A program made the translations under genes and the position numbers. From assembly GCF_005166025.1 (NCBI RefSeq), contig NZ_CP028923.1, forward strand, positions 4,280,001 through 4,344,000: a stretch of 64,000 nt of DNA. Direction: 5' to 3'. The notes beneath the pieces were generated by a model. That model was not told the DNA's origin, made no database searches, and worked only from the letters and a program-made list of their open reading frames with translations. Shown here one piece after another: positions 25,924 through 35,726 of the stretch (position 1 is its first letter; each line of letters opens with the position of its first letter). Source of the stretch: Mangrovivirga cuniculi (lineage in GTDB: Bacteria > Bacteroidota > Bacteroidia > Cytophagales > Cyclobacteriaceae).

Positions 25924-27531
25924 TTATTCATCGAAAAAATACTTCTTACCATCATCAGCAGTATAATGATAATAGATCATCGGTGGCCATAACGGATCAA
26001 CATTGTTCGCAGCCCAAACTTCAAATTCATTGGTAAGCCTTTCTACTACTCCGCTACCAGACTGATACAAATCTTTTTGCTCATACGGATCACTCTTTAA
26101 ATTAAAAAGTACCGAATCACCATTTGCTTCATTCCAGGTTAGTTTCCATTTCTTCCCTCTTATTCCACGATTATTACCCATATCAAAATAAATATATTCA
26201 TGGGGAATAGAATTGTTTTTTACATTTTTCACAAGATCAGCACCATCATATATCCTGTCAGAAGGCAATTTAGCTCCAATAGCCTTAGCAGAAGTCATAA
26301 ATAAGTCGGTTGAATGTACCGGTTGATTAAAGACTTCTCCACCATTAATCTTCCCTTCCCAACACATTATCATTGGCACCTTTACCCCTCCTTCAAAATT
26401 GGTGATTTTACCACCCTGATAAGGACCATTTTTAGTAGTTAAATTAAATTCTGCCCCTCCATTATCACTGATAAAAAAAATAAGCGTGTTTTCTATCTGT
26501 CTACTATCTTCCAGGTGATCGATCAACCTTCCCAATTCATCATCAAGATTTTTGATCAATGCATAGTGAACCCTCTTTACCGGATCAGTAACATCTTCAT
26601 ACTTCTCAACATATTCATTCGGCGCTTGTAAAGGAGTATGAGGTGCATTATAAGATACCCAAAGGTAAAATGGTTTTTCCTCATTTGATTTGGTAAAATC
26701 AATTGCTTCATCAGTGATCGCTGAAGTGAGATATCGATCCTCTGAAATAATCTTTCCGTTTCTTCTGATTGCCTGCTGGCCTTCTCTATGCCCTTCCCAG
26801 ATATATTCATCCGTAAAATCATGGGGAATTTTTTGTTCAACATATCCTTGAGTTCCCTCAGGAACATAGAGACTATGGGAGGAATAAAAACCATAGAAAT
26901 AGTCAAAACCAAAAGCATTTGGATTGTTATACTCTTTTTTACCCAAATGCCATTTCCCTATATATCCTGTTTCATACCCATATTTTTTAGCCACTTCTCC
27001 AAATGTAATTTCAGAGGAAGGCAGGCCAATATTCTCAATAAAATCCGCAGCTGGTACCTCCGTTTGATATTGCGGAACCCATGGACCACTATCGATAAAA
27101 TATCTGAACCCAAGATATTCAAGTCTGTTGCTGAGATACCTGTCATGCAATTGATGCTCATATCCAAACCGTTGATTATATCGGCCAGTGGCTATGGCTG
27201 CCCGGGAAGGACTGCATACCGGGGCTGATACATAAGCATTGTTAAATTTAATTCCGCGATTAGCAAGCCTTTTCATATTTGGAACTGAAACGGGGCCATC
27301 ACCATAAAGATCCGTATCGGCCATGCCCAGATCATCTACTACTATCCAGATTATGTTTGGAGAAGAATCATTTTGGTTGGTGGGAGGTTGATGTAAATAA
27401 TACGTCTTCTCTACTAATTTTTCTTCATCAGTAACCAGTTTAAATCGATCACTATCTAGCGGATACAACAGATAAGTTAATAAAATTATCAACGTTAAAA
27501 TACCAAAAGTAAGAACACGTCTTTTAAACAA
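25924..27531 (-). CDS. Sulfatase (formylglycine-dependent arylsulfatase family), membrane-anchored
   Basis: The 535-residue protein has an N-terminal membrane segment (LTFGILTLIILLTYLLYPL). The active-site motif is CSPSRAAIATGR with Cys106 to be converted to formylglycine; D66/D67 (IWIVVDDLG), KWHLGKKEYN and the metal-binding FFISDNGGAEF complete the family pattern. It hydrolyses sulfate esters, in marine Bacteroidota often on algal polysaccharides. No polysaccharide-utilisation genes stand beside it and no sulfatase-maturing enzyme is in the window. Confidence 0.92.
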   Translation of the reverse strand: MFKRRVLTFGILTLIILLTYLLYPLDSDRFKLVTDEEKLVEKTYYLHQPPTNQNDSSPNIIWIVVDDLGMADTDLYGDGPVSVPNMKRLANRGIKFNNAYVSAPVCSPSRAAIATGRYNQRFGYEHQLHDRYLSNRLEYLGFRYFIDSGPWVPQYQTEVPAADFIENIGLPSSEITFGEVAKKYGYETGYIGKWHLGKKEYNNPNAFGFDYFYGFYSSHSLYVPEGTQGYVEQKIPHDFTDEYIWEGHREGQQAIRRNGKIISEDRYLTSAITDEAIDFTKSNEEKPFYLWVSYNAPHTPLQAPNEYVEKYEDVTDPVKRVHYALIKNLDDELGRLIDHLEDSRQIENTLIFFISDNGGAEFNLTTKNGPYQGGKITNFEGGVKVPMIMCWEGKINGGEVFNQPVHSTDLFMTSAKAIGAKLPSDRIYDGADLVKNVKNNSIPHEYIYFDMGNNRGIRGKKWKLTWNEANGDSVLFNLKSDPYEQKDLYQSGSGVVERLTNEFEVWAANNVDPLWPPMIYYHYTADDGKKYFFDE

Positions 27532-27575
27532 AATACTATGAATTAATGCGGTTTAATAATAGAAAAATATCCAAA

Positions 27576-28235
27576 TCACAGCTCAATTCTACGGCCTTCA
27601 ATGGATGATCCCTCAGAAAATCTTTCATAACAAAATCCCCCTGGCACCTCATTCATACCTAATTGATCAAAAACCTTTTCTAATTCTATTCTTTCTTCTT
27701 CACAATAAAAGGTAAAATGAAAATTCCCGTATTGACACAAATTAGTTATGAAATTAAATTTTTCAAAAGTGAAATAACATGGCGGGAGTTCTGCATTACA
27801 GCGAATCAACCAAAATAAATGGCTCATAAACTCCATTAAATCTGACTCATTTACTAGAAATCCCCCTGAAAATTTTTCATCAATACCTAGCTTTTTTAAA
27901 TATTCCTGAGCATTCTTTACCGGAGGAAATTCATTATTTTGGCTTAACCATGGTATCGCAAAATCACTTAGAAACAAAACCGGACCAGCTTTTATACTAT
28001 TACTTAATTTATGAGTGATAACTCCAATTTGAACAACTAATTCATCCATTGAATTAGCTGGAATATCATATACTTTAAATGAAAACTTCTTTGGCAAGGG
28101 CTTTACATTGATGTTGTCAGCTTTTTTCTCGAAGTCTTCTAATAATTTTGCATTCTTCACATTACATTCTTCACTACTAAAAAACCTGTAATCGCCAATT
28201 TTATTATCATAATTTTCGCCAGGCTCTAGCAACAT
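27576..28235 (-). CDS. Unrecognised cytoplasmic protein
   Basis: The 219-residue protein has no signal peptide or membrane helix. It is acidic, with several cysteines (EECNVK, LIRCNAELPPCYFTF, LCQYGNFHFTFYCEEERIEL). I do not recognise a family. The start ATG at 28235 is followed by a normal soluble-protein N-terminus, and it reads in the same direction as the sulfatase with a gap of 44 bases. Confidence 0.6.
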   Translation of the reverse strand: MLLEPGENYDNKIGDYRFFSSEECNVKNAKLLEDFEKKADNINVKPLPKKFSFKVYDIPANSMDELVVQIGVITHKLSNSIKAGPVLFLSDFAIPWLSQNNEFPPVKNAQEYLKKLGIDEKFSGGFLVNESDLMEFMSHLFWLIRCNAELPPCYFTFEKFNFITNLCQYGNFHFTFYCEEERIELEKVFDQLGMNEVPGGFCYERFSEGSSIEGRRIEL

Positions 28236-28368
28236 ATGGTTTCTTTCGGGCAGTACTTATCTCTTTGCCCTTGCAAAATAAAAGAAGAAAAGGTCGAATT
28301 ATATTCTAAAGCCTCTTGTCTGCTTAGGATTTTTATCACAACTACCTATTTAAATAATGATCAAATAA

Positions 28369-28905
28369 TTATTTAACTGGGTCACAGGAGTTTTTATCCT
28401 CCATGGCTTTACGATATTGTTTAATTCTTGATACCATATCTCTAAGAATATCTGCTAACCGATTGGCAGTTTCATCTGAATCAAGAAACATCAATATATA
28501 ATAAGAATAATATTCACCATTATATTCTTCAGGATCCATCATTGTCAGGATTAACTTTTCTTTATTAATTTCCACATCCTTCAACCATAATACCGGGGTT
28601 TCCTGAGCCTCTATATAAATAACATCATCTCCAAAGGTGCTCGTTTCATCAATTTCTGAAGATGAACCATAAATCACGAACTTTACAGAGTCAATATCCT
28701 CATGATAGGTCATTTTTAGAGAATCTTCGGAATATGCAAACGGATCAGTATTGGGATCATCAGAAGACAAGACATAATTAATTTTATCGGTAATAGAATT
28801 AACATATTCGATAGTTGACTCCTTGATTACATTTAAGGACGTATCCTGAGTAAAAGATATGTTGATAGTTAAAAACAGGAAAATAGTTGAAAAAATTAGC
28901 TTCAT
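28369..28905 (-). CDS. Secreted protein of unknown function
   Basis: The 178-residue product starts with a signal peptide (MKLIFSTIFLFLTINISFTQ) and an acidic mature region (DDPNTDPFAYSEDS, EEYNGEYYSYYILMFLDSDE). A cysteine lies near the C-terminus (NSCDPVK). I do not recognise a domain. It lies between the unassigned gene at 27576 and the DinB-like gene on the same strand. Confidence 0.65.
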   Translation of the reverse strand: MKLIFSTIFLFLTINISFTQDTSLNVIKESTIEYVNSITDKINYVLSSDDPNTDPFAYSEDSLKMTYHEDIDSVKFVIYGSSSEIDETSTFGDDVIYIEAQETPVLWLKDVEINKEKLILTMMDPEEYNGEYYSYYILMFLDSDETANRLADILRDMVSRIKQYRKAMEDKNSCDPVK

Positions 28906-28947
28906 AATTTAAAAAGGATATAAATATTCTTTAATAATAAAACCTTA

Positions 28948-29418
28948 CTACCAAATACCCAAAAGTTTCCGCAGTAAAACAATCTGACCTACGTGGTATG
29001 CATTATGGTCGGCCACTAATAACAATTCCCGTAAATAGGTCTGTCCGTCACCATGGGGAATCTTGGAAGTTAAATCAATACTTTTATCAGAAGCTAAACT
29101 CTTTAAGGCATTCCTGTCAGATTTGTACTTACTAATAGATTCATCCCATTCTTCTCTGGACTCCGGGGAAGCTCTGTCTGGCCAGTAAGCATCAGGCCAT
29201 GGCATTTCCTTATATTCGGAATTGCGACAAAATTCCAGTATGTCATTCTGGGAAATACGAATATGTTCTATTAACTCCCATAAAGAGTAGGATAAATTTT
29301 CATGTCTTACTCCATACATTTTCTCGGGGATATTCTGAACTGCATTATCAAAATTCACATGAGCATCTTCCCAGCTTAAAGCACTGGAAACCATTTCTCT
29401 AACAATATTTTCTTTCAT
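28948..29418 (-). CDS. DinB-like four-helix metal-binding protein
   Basis: The 156-residue protein fits the DinB superfamily: ELIEHIRISQNDILEF carries the first metal histidine and ADHNAYHVGQIVLLRKLLG the later pair, at the usual distance. Members bind a divalent metal; some are thiol transferases of the bacillithiol/mycothiol type, but most have no proven function. Confidence 0.82.
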   Translation of the reverse strand: MKENIVREMVSSALSWEDAHVNFDNAVQNIPEKMYGVRHENLSYSLWELIEHIRISQNDILEFCRNSEYKEMPWPDAYWPDRASPESREEWDESISKYKSDRNALKSLASDKSIDLTSKIPHGDGQTYLRELLLVADHNAYHVGQIVLLRKLLGIW

Positions 29419-29602
29419 ATTATTATAATTAAAATAAAAAGGAATTTACAGCATGTTAAACTTAGAGTTTTTCTTTTCAAGTTTTGAACTACTAGTATTC
29501 ATATTGTCTATATACAAAAATTAAAAGTAAGGCATGATTATTGATAATTATATGGCATATATATAATTTTAAACTACCATTATCAACTAAAGCACATCAA
29601 AT

Positions 29603-30652
29603 ATGAGTAGAGTTAATTTTGCATTAGCTATTGTATTTTTCATTTCTTTAAGTTGTTCAGAAAAAGAGCAAAAACCATCAGACAACGAAAACTCAATAAA
29701 ATATTCATCCCTGTTTCCCGAAGCCGATTACAATTTTATCGACCCGCAGTTCAATTCATTAATTACCCATATGGGTGTCATGGATAACAACTATTATTTA
29801 AGTGCTTCAGATATTCATGTAACAGACAAAGAATTAAACATCCTTAATTCGCTGGAAAGTTATTCGATAGTAAATAAAATAGTACCTGTAAATAGTAATA
29901 CCGCTTTAATATGCACGACAAGTGGAATATATAAAGTTGATCAAAATAATAGTTTCGAAAAAGTTGTGGAAATACCTTGTTCAGACCTGGAAATAGATCA
30001 GAAAGGCAGAATACTTTTTGTAGCAGGTACAGGTACTCTTAGCAAGGAAGAACAGGAAGTGGCAAATATCCTGGAATTGAATTTAGAAGAAAAAAACTAT
30101 TCATTTTATTCAAATGTAAATGATAGTCTTAACGAATTCCTCCACCAGATTGAAATTCTTGATAATGGCCAAATTTGGACGTTATCAAGTAGTTTTTCTG
30201 TTTACCAATATGAAAATCGTTCGGTAATTAACACTTTCAATAATGAAAATAATTCAATTTTCCCAGATGGTGAGGCAGGAATGGGTACCGGAGACAATCT
30301 AAGTTCTAATGGAAATACCCTTTACCTTAGTTTCTCAAATGTTAGAAAAAAAGTTTTGAAGTTTGAAAATAACTGGGAAATTGTTTTTGATATTGATCCT
30401 GAAAGACCTGAGACTTATGATTCTGAGCGTGATAAATTCATCTTTCAAAATCACTTTTTTGGCATGGGTTATATAGATGGCAAAATGGCATTAGGCATTA
30501 ACGATGGTGTAATAGTGTTTAATCAAGAGGGTTATGAGGTAATAAGAGATCCTTTACTTGATGAATTTGCTATCACTCAAATTGTTAATCTTTCTCCTAA
30601 TAAAACATTTCTTTTATTAAATCAACGGAAGATAGCCGAAATTAATCATTAG
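29603..30652 (+). CDS. Lipoprotein with beta-propeller-like repeats, function unknown
   Basis: The 349-residue protein has a lipoprotein signal (VFFISLSCSEKEQ, Cys18). The body repeats short beta-strand units such as NTALICTTSGIYKVD, KGRILFVAGTGTL, NGQIWTLSSSFSVYQY and GKMALGINDGVIVFNQ, which suggests a WD/two-component-type propeller. I see no catalytic motif. It is monocistronic, convergent with secDF and separated from it by a bidirectional terminator. Confidence 0.7.
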   Translation: MSRVNFALAIVFFISLSCSEKEQKPSDNENSIKYSSLFPEADYNFIDPQFNSLITHMGVMDNNYYLSASDIHVTDKELNILNSLESYSIVNKIVPVNSNTALICTTSGIYKVDQNNSFEKVVEIPCSDLEIDQKGRILFVAGTGTLSKEEQEVANILELNLEEKNYSFYSNVNDSLNEFLHQIEILDNGQIWTLSSSFSVYQYENRSVINTFNNENNSIFPDGEAGMGTGDNLSSNGNTLYLSFSNVRKKVLKFENNWEIVFDIDPERPETYDSERDKFIFQNHFFGMGYIDGKMALGINDGVIVFNQEGYEVIRDPLLDEFAITQIVNLSPNKTFLLLNQRKIAEINH

Positions 30653-30729
30653 AAATGCCATCAATAAATATCTATCTCCATAAAAATTGATGTCGGAATT
30701 AAACAAAAGTTTCCAATTCTCACAATAAA

Positions 30730-30755
30730 AAAAGACCGGCTTTCACCGGTCTTTT
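30730..30755. terminator. Bidirectional intrinsic terminator
   Basis: AAAAGACCGG (30730-30739) and CCGGTCTTTT (30746-30755) pair perfectly around CTTTCA, between the convergent lipoprotein gene and secDF. Confidence 0.9.
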
Positions 30756-30791
30756 ATAATCTAATTTATGTTCGCTTGCTTAATTACTATC

Positions 30792-33700
30792 TTATTTATC
30801 TTCTTTACTCAAATCAACAGCAACCGGTGTCGCTACGAATACTGAAGAGTAGGTACCGATCAGGATACCGATGAATAGTGCAAAACTAAATCCTCTCAAT
30901 ACTTCACCACCAAAGATCAACAATACCAATACAACTAATAAAGTTGTCATCGATGTCATTAACGTACGACTTAATGTATCGTTAATCGCACCATTTACAT
31001 TGGTATTAAGGTCTTTACCTGACTTCATGCCAAGTGACTCACGGATTCTGTCAAACACAACCACTGTATCGTTAATTGAATAACCAATAATGGTTAGGAT
31101 CGCTGCAACGAATACCTGGTCGATCTCAAATTGGAATCCGAATAACCCTGCAATCGCAAATGCTGAGATTACTATTAATGTATCATGAAACAAGGCCACA
31201 ACAGCACCTGCAGAGAACTGCCATCTTCTGAATCTTACTAAGATGTATAAGAAGATCAATACAAGGGCAAGTATTCCTGATTCCCATGAAGTATTTTTAA
31301 TATCCTCTGCAATGGAAGGATCAACTTTGCTTGATGATTGAATTGTAAAAGTACCTTCTTCGATCTGCTGAGCATTAGCTTTAAATTCCGCCCCGGTGAT
31401 CTCAGAAATTCCTTCAATCAACTTACTTTCAACCTGCTCATCTGCTTCGATTGATTCGTCATTGATTAGATAAGAAGTAGTAATTTTTACAACATTATTT
31501 GCGTCGTAAAGCTTAGCTTCTGTAGACTTACCATCAAATTGCTTCATCAGACCAGTCTTCAATGTAGTTGGAGAAGCAGGCTCGTCAAAAGCAACAACAT
31601 ACGAACGTCCACCGGTGAAATCAACACCAAAGTTTAATCCGCTTGTAAATACAACTCCAAGACCAATGATGATCACTGCAGCTGAAGTGATATAAGCTGT
31701 TTTTCTCTTTCCAAGGAAATCAATATTGAAGTTTGTGAACAAGTTCTTAGAGAAAGGAGTACTGAATGTCATGCTCTTCTCATTGTGTTTATTAGCTATT
31801 TTCTCAATTATAACTCTTGAGATAAATACTGCTGAGAAGAATGATGAAATAATACCGATGATAAGCGTAATTGCAAATCCTTTAACCGGACCAGTACCAA
31901 TTACATAAAGTACCACTGCAATGATAAATGTAGTAACGTTCGCATCGACGATTGAACTCCATGCTTTACCATATCCATTATCGATGGCTTTTAATAAAGA
32001 AACTCCATTCCTCAATTCTTCCCTGATACGCTCAAAGATCAGTACGTTAGCATCGATCGCCATACCGATTGTCAGAACAATACCGGCAATACCAGGTAAG
32101 GTAAGAGCAGCATTAAGCTGTGCAAGAATACCAATAACGAAGAAAATGTTAAATATCAACGCCAGGTTAGCAACTAAACCACCTTTTGCATAGTACATCA
32201 CAACAAAGATCAATACAAGACCAAGACCAACAAAAATAGAGATCAAACCTTGATTCTGAGCTTTTTTACCAAGAGTTGGTCCGATTATCGCTTCTTCAAC
32301 GATTTTAACCGGAGCCGGTAATGCACCTGCTTTAAGCATATTAGCAAGGTCAGCAGCTTCCTGAATCTCAAAATTTCCTGAGATACTAGACTGGCCACCA
32401 GGGATCTCCTGAGTTACATTAGGAGCAGAAAGAACGTAATCATCAAGAACGATTGCTATTCTTCGGTTTACGTTATTACCCGTCATATCTCTCCAGATTC
32501 GAGCTCCTTCAGGATTCATCGACATACTTACTGCCGGAGACTGACGCTCATCTAGTGTTTGAGTAGCATTTTCAATCGCTTCACCTGTTAGCTTAGGCAT
32601 TTTTCTTCTACCAAGCTGAAGCGTGATCAATTCTAATTGCTTGCTGCCATCCTGGAATTCTACTAATTCAGTAGTCCATGCGAATTGAATATCGTTAGGA
32701 AATGCATTTGATATATCTTTTCTGGAAAGAACTTCATTTATTCTGGCTGTATCTTCTACCTGAGCATAAATATAGTATCTGTTTCTGTTATTCTGATCAG
32801 GTACGATTGTAAACAACTCCTGTAATGGAGATGTTGCAGTCTGTGAAAGTGAATCTGAAGCATCTTCAGATGCTAATTCTTCTTCAAGAGATGAAGTAGT
32901 TGTATCAGATAATGAATCAGCAGATGCAACCTCCTCAGTAGTTGTATCAGTATCTGCAACTACGTCATCCTGTGTAAGGGTTTCTAGATCTTCATCAGCC
33001 TCTTCCTCTTTTTGTTCGGCTCTTAATACCTGGTCAATGAAAGAAAATCCATCCTGAATTTCAGAAAATTCATAAACCTCCCAGAATTCTAACTTCGCAA
33101 CACCGGAAACGATGTTTCTTACGCGTTCTTTATTCTGAACACCCGGTAATTCAATTTGAATTCTTTCAGTTCCTGCAACACGCTGGATATTTGGCTGTGT
33201 AGTTCCAAATCTGTCAAGACGCTTTTTAAGAATTTCTTCCGCTCTTTCAATAGCACCTTTAACTTCTTCATTGATCACTTCGATTACCTGATCATCGGTA
33301 GAATTGAAGTCAATTCGCTCTCTGTTTGCAGCAGAAGCAAAGATATCTGCTAGTGGAGTATTTGGATTATCTTCTTTAAACGCCTTTTGAAATGCACTTA
33401 CGAAGTTCTCTCCGGTTTCTTTTTGAATTTCATTGGCTTTTTCGATCGCTACATTTACTGCAGGCTCTTCAGGGTCTACAGCCAAAGATTTTACGATCTC
33501 CACCGGGCTTACTGCCAGTGTAACATGCATACCACCTTGAAGGTCTAGTCCAAGGTTTAATGTATAATTCTGAACCTCTCTGTAAGTAAACTGGGTTACT
33601 CCAAGGTTGTAAACAGTTTCATCGGATATTGAATCAAGATATGCATCTTGTTTTGCAAAGTCCACAGTCCCATCTGTTCTTGTGGCAAATTCCTGAGCAT

Positions 33701-33800
33701 TTTCCTTAACCTGGGTAGCTACTACTGTAAATGAAAGGTAGTAAATACACAGCAGGGATATCAACACGGTCAGGAAAATAACAAATCCCTTATTACGCAT
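30792..33800 (-). CDS. secDF: SecDF fusion, protein translocase accessory subunit
   Basis: The single 1002-residue chain joins SecD (first transmembrane helix, large periplasmic region, then five helices near 510-680) to SecF (starting near 690 with KNLFTNFNIDFLGKRKTAYI). Key text includes LGLDLQGGMHVTLAV (SecD), SISGNFEIQEAADLANMLKAGALPAPVKIVEE, GLNFGVDFTGGRSYVV (SecF) and DTLIVISAFAI. It uses the proton gradient to pull exported proteins through SecYEG. The SecD periplasmic part contains an acidic Ser/Thr/Asp/Glu-rich insert near residues 265-325 (DTTTEEVASADSLSDTTTSS), which looks disordered. Fusion is normal in this phylum. Confidence 0.97.
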   Translation of the reverse strand: MRNKGFVIFLTVLISLLCIYYLSFTVVATQVKENAQEFATRTDGTVDFAKQDAYLDSISDETVYNLGVTQFTYREVQNYTLNLGLDLQGGMHVTLAVSPVEIVKSLAVDPEEPAVNVAIEKANEIQKETGENFVSAFQKAFKEDNPNTPLADIFASAANRERIDFNSTDDQVIEVINEEVKGAIERAEEILKKRLDRFGTTQPNIQRVAGTERIQIELPGVQNKERVRNIVSGVAKLEFWEVYEFSEIQDGFSFIDQVLRAEQKEEEADEDLETLTQDDVVADTDTTTEEVASADSLSDTTTSSLEEELASEDASDSLSQTATSPLQELFTIVPDQNNRNRYYIYAQVEDTARINEVLSRKDISNAFPNDIQFAWTTELVEFQDGSKQLELITLQLGRRKMPKLTGEAIENATQTLDERQSPAVSMSMNPEGARIWRDMTGNNVNRRIAIVLDDYVLSAPNVTQEIPGGQSSISGNFEIQEAADLANMLKAGALPAPVKIVEEAIIGPTLGKKAQNQGLISIFVGLGLVLIFVVMYYAKGGLVANLALIFNIFFVIGILAQLNAALTLPGIAGIVLTIGMAIDANVLIFERIREELRNGVSLLKAIDNGYGKAWSSIVDANVTTFIIAVVLYVIGTGPVKGFAITLIIGIISSFFSAVFISRVIIEKIANKHNEKSMTFSTPFSKNLFTNFNIDFLGKRKTAYITSAAVIIIGLGVVFTSGLNFGVDFTGGRSYVVAFDEPASPTTLKTGLMKQFDGKSTEAKLYDANNVVKITTSYLINDESIEADEQVESKLIEGISEITGAEFKANAQQIEEGTFTIQSSSKVDPSIAEDIKNTSWESGILALVLIFLYILVRFRRWQFSAGAVVALFHDTLIVISAFAIAGLFGFQFEIDQVFVAAILTIIGYSINDTVVVFDRIRESLGMKSGKDLNTNVNGAINDTLSRTLMTSMTTLLVVLVLLIFGGEVLRGFSFALFIGILIGTYSSVFVATPVAVDLSKEDK

Positions 33801-33897
33801 AATTTTATGTGTTTATAAAAGTTAAAATTGAATTAAATAGAAATAAATGAAAATAAAGTCTCAGTCCGGAATAGACTGAATAAAAATCGAAGTGTGA

Positions 33898-34275
33898 TTA
33901 GGGTGCGTTTGGTGAGATTATCCTGTTAAACAAAATTTTAAAATATATTTCACCATAATTTTCTGCATAAGATATGACAGGTTTCCAATCGGAAAGCTCG
34001 GTGGTATAATGAACCGACTCCTGTCTTATAAAAACCTGTGGTAATGAAAAAGAAGCATGCCCGATTAATGCCTGAGAATCATACAGGTAAGCTTGATCAG
34101 TACCTTGTTCTTCCTGGCTATCATCTTTTTTCTCCTGATTATCAGTAGAAACTTCCTTCTTAATCTCATAAGCGGCTGGCACCACATACTGAGTGATCTT
34201 TCCTGACAATACTGTCAGACTAAGAAAGACCGAAAAAAGGATGATCGGCAAATTTTTGATATGGTTCTTCTTCAC
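33898..34275 (-). CDS. Small exported or membrane-anchored protein, function unknown
   Basis: I prefer GTG at 34275, giving 125 residues starting VKKNHIKNLPIILFSVFLSL. An earlier in-frame TTG at 34290 lies inside the -7 promoter element and cannot be translated from that promoter. The protein has an N-terminal hydrophobic segment, a charged low-complexity linker (EVSTDNQEKKDDSQEEQGT) and a C-terminal region (FSLPQVFIRQESVHYTTEL). No family was recognised. Confidence 0.65.
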   Translation of the reverse strand: MKKNHIKNLPIILFSVFLSLTVLSGKITQYVVPAAYEIKKEVSTDNQEKKDDSQEEQGTDQAYLYDSQALIGHASFSLPQVFIRQESVHYTTELSDWKPVISYAENYGEIYFKILFNRIISPNAP

Positions 34276-34287
34276 ATTCACGCCCCG

Positions 34288-34317
34288 CAAAATTACCCCA
34301 TTTAATTAATTCATCAA
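34288..34317 (-). promoter_or_regulatory. Promoter TTG-N19-TAATTTTG for the gene at 33898
   Basis: On the minus strand TTG is at 34317-34315 and TAATTTTG (matching TAnnTTTG) at 34295-34288. Transcription would begin about 34281, only a few bases before the GTG start, so the mRNA would be nearly leaderless. Confidence 0.6.
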
Positions 34318-34326
34318 GAAAAGTTT

Positions 34327-35019
34327 TTATTTATTTACTTCTTCAAAACGATTTACATCTTTTTCTTTTCCTAACAGAATAATAATATCCGTTTCATAAA
34401 TAACCGTTTCTTTCTTTGGCACTCCGATGATATGTTCCACTTTAACCTTCTCTCCATTGCGCTCTTCTTCGTAGACTCTTTTGATGGTGATCAGGTTCAG
34501 ATTAAATTTTTCACGAAGTCCGAGATTTCCTACAGATTCGTTAACTATTCTTCCGGGAGCTTTTAGCTCGACAATTTCATAATCATCCGGAAGAGAAAGA
34601 TAACTTTGCCAGTTAGGGTGAAGAAGTGTTTCTGCTACGGTTCTTCCTACTGTTTCTTCCGGAGACAGGATCTCATTGACACCCATTTTTTCGAGAATCA
34701 TATATTGCTGTTTGTTTGCAGCCCTGGCGATCAACCGGTTGACATTCAACTCGAGCAATAGCACAGTAGTCAATAGTAATCCTTCAAAATTTTCACCAAT
34801 AGCAACAACCACAGCGTCCATCTCCTGAACATTCTGGGCTCTTAGCGCTTTGATATCAGTTGAATCTAACGATACGGCATAAGCCACTTCATCTTTAATA
34901 TTTTCAACTTTATCAAGATTGATATCTATAGCCATCACTTCGGCACCTCTGCTCGCTAATGTACGTGCGATGCTGGTACCGAACTGACCAAGTCCGATCA
35001 CTGCAAATTTATTCGCCAT
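34327..35019 (-). CDS. ktrA: KtrA/TrkA-family potassium channel regulatory subunit
   Basis: The 230-residue protein has an N-terminal RCK Rossmann domain with FAVIGLGQFGTSIARTL and an acidic base-binding residue at MAIDINLDKV, then a TrkA-C domain (about 140-225, IVELKAPGRIVNESVGNLG). It binds nucleotide and gates a K+ transporter. No KtrB or TrkH gene is adjacent. It overlaps the udk stop by 11 bases, so it follows udk in an operon. Confidence 0.9.
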   Translation of the reverse strand: MANKFAVIGLGQFGTSIARTLASRGAEVMAIDINLDKVENIKDEVAYAVSLDSTDIKALRAQNVQEMDAVVVAIGENFEGLLLTTVLLLELNVNRLIARAANKQQYMILEKMGVNEILSPEETVGRTVAETLLHPNWQSYLSLPDDYEIVELKAPGRIVNESVGNLGLREKFNLNLITIKRVYEEERNGEKVKVEHIIGVPKKETVIYETDIIILLGKEKDVNRFEEVNK

Positions 35020-35632
35020 TTACTTTATTCTTTATGAAGGCTGTTATCACTTCAAGAGCACTATCAAAATGAGTAATGTTAGGAATAATCAGATCTGCAT
35101 CTGATTTATAAGGAGCAATGTATTTCTCATAAGTTGGCCCTACATGATTTTCAAATCGATATAAGACATCATCGAGATCATAACCTCTTTCCTCGTTATC
35201 CCTGATGATCCTGCGCTTTAGCATCAGGTGCTCTTTAGTGTCTATAAAAAGTTTAAGATCCATTTTTGATGCAACATCCGGAAAATGAAAGACAAAAATA
35301 CCCTCCACCACAATCACGGGTGCAGGTTTAAAAATTAGCGTTTCCGGAACTAATGCATCGTTGTTAAACGTATACTCCTCTTTTTTAACATCTTCACCCT
35401 GGTGGAGCTGCTCGATATGCTTAGCAAACAAAACATGATCGATAGATTCGGGTAAATCAAAATTTGTTACTCCAGCTTCGTCAACAGGCTGTTCCTGTCT
35501 TGGCCTGTAATAATTATCCTGAGAGATCAGGCATACTTCCTCATCAGTAAAGTTTTTTAACAAACTGTTTAAAAACCGGGTTTTCCCTGAACCACTACCT
35601 CCTGTAATACCTATTATAAAGGGTTTCTGCAT
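35009..35632 (-). CDS. udk: Uridine kinase
   Basis: The 207-residue protein has the P-loop GITGGSGSGKT near residues 8-18, DNYYRPR (substrate loop), NFDLPESID and VVEGIFVFHF, all typical of uridine/cytidine kinase. It phosphorylates uridine and cytidine in pyrimidine salvage. It overlaps ktrA by 11 bases. Confidence 0.93.
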   Translation of the reverse strand: MQKPFIIGITGGSGSGKTRFLNSLLKNFTDEEVCLISQDNYYRPRQEQPVDEAGVTNFDLPESIDHVLFAKHIEQLHQGEDVKKEEYTFNNDALVPETLIFKPAPVIVVEGIFVFHFPDVASKMDLKLFIDTKEHLMLKRRIIRDNEERGYDLDDVLYRFENHVGPTYEKYIAPYKSDADLIIPNITHFDSALEVITAFIKNKVNGE

Positions 35633-35684
35633 AAAGAACAGTACTTGCTTATTAGTCTAATTTAGAACTATTTATTATTCAGCG

Positions 35685-35692
35685 CAAAAGTA
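35685..35692 (-). promoter_or_regulatory. Candidate -7 element TACTTTTG upstream of udk
   Basis: TACTTTTG on the minus strand matches TAnnTTTG and lies in the middle of the rdgB-udk gap. No TTG is at the proper distance upstream, so this is weaker than the promoters at ndk, dxs and the BON gene. Confidence 0.4.
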
Positions 35693-35726
35693 ATGCAAGG
35701 CTTTTGTATTGGAAAGGGAAAATAAT

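Noticed and set aside
33860-33880. Short inverted repeat TCAGTC/GACTGA upstream of secDF
   Set aside because: Only six pairs with a seven-base loop and no T-run or second copy; not distinguishable from chance.
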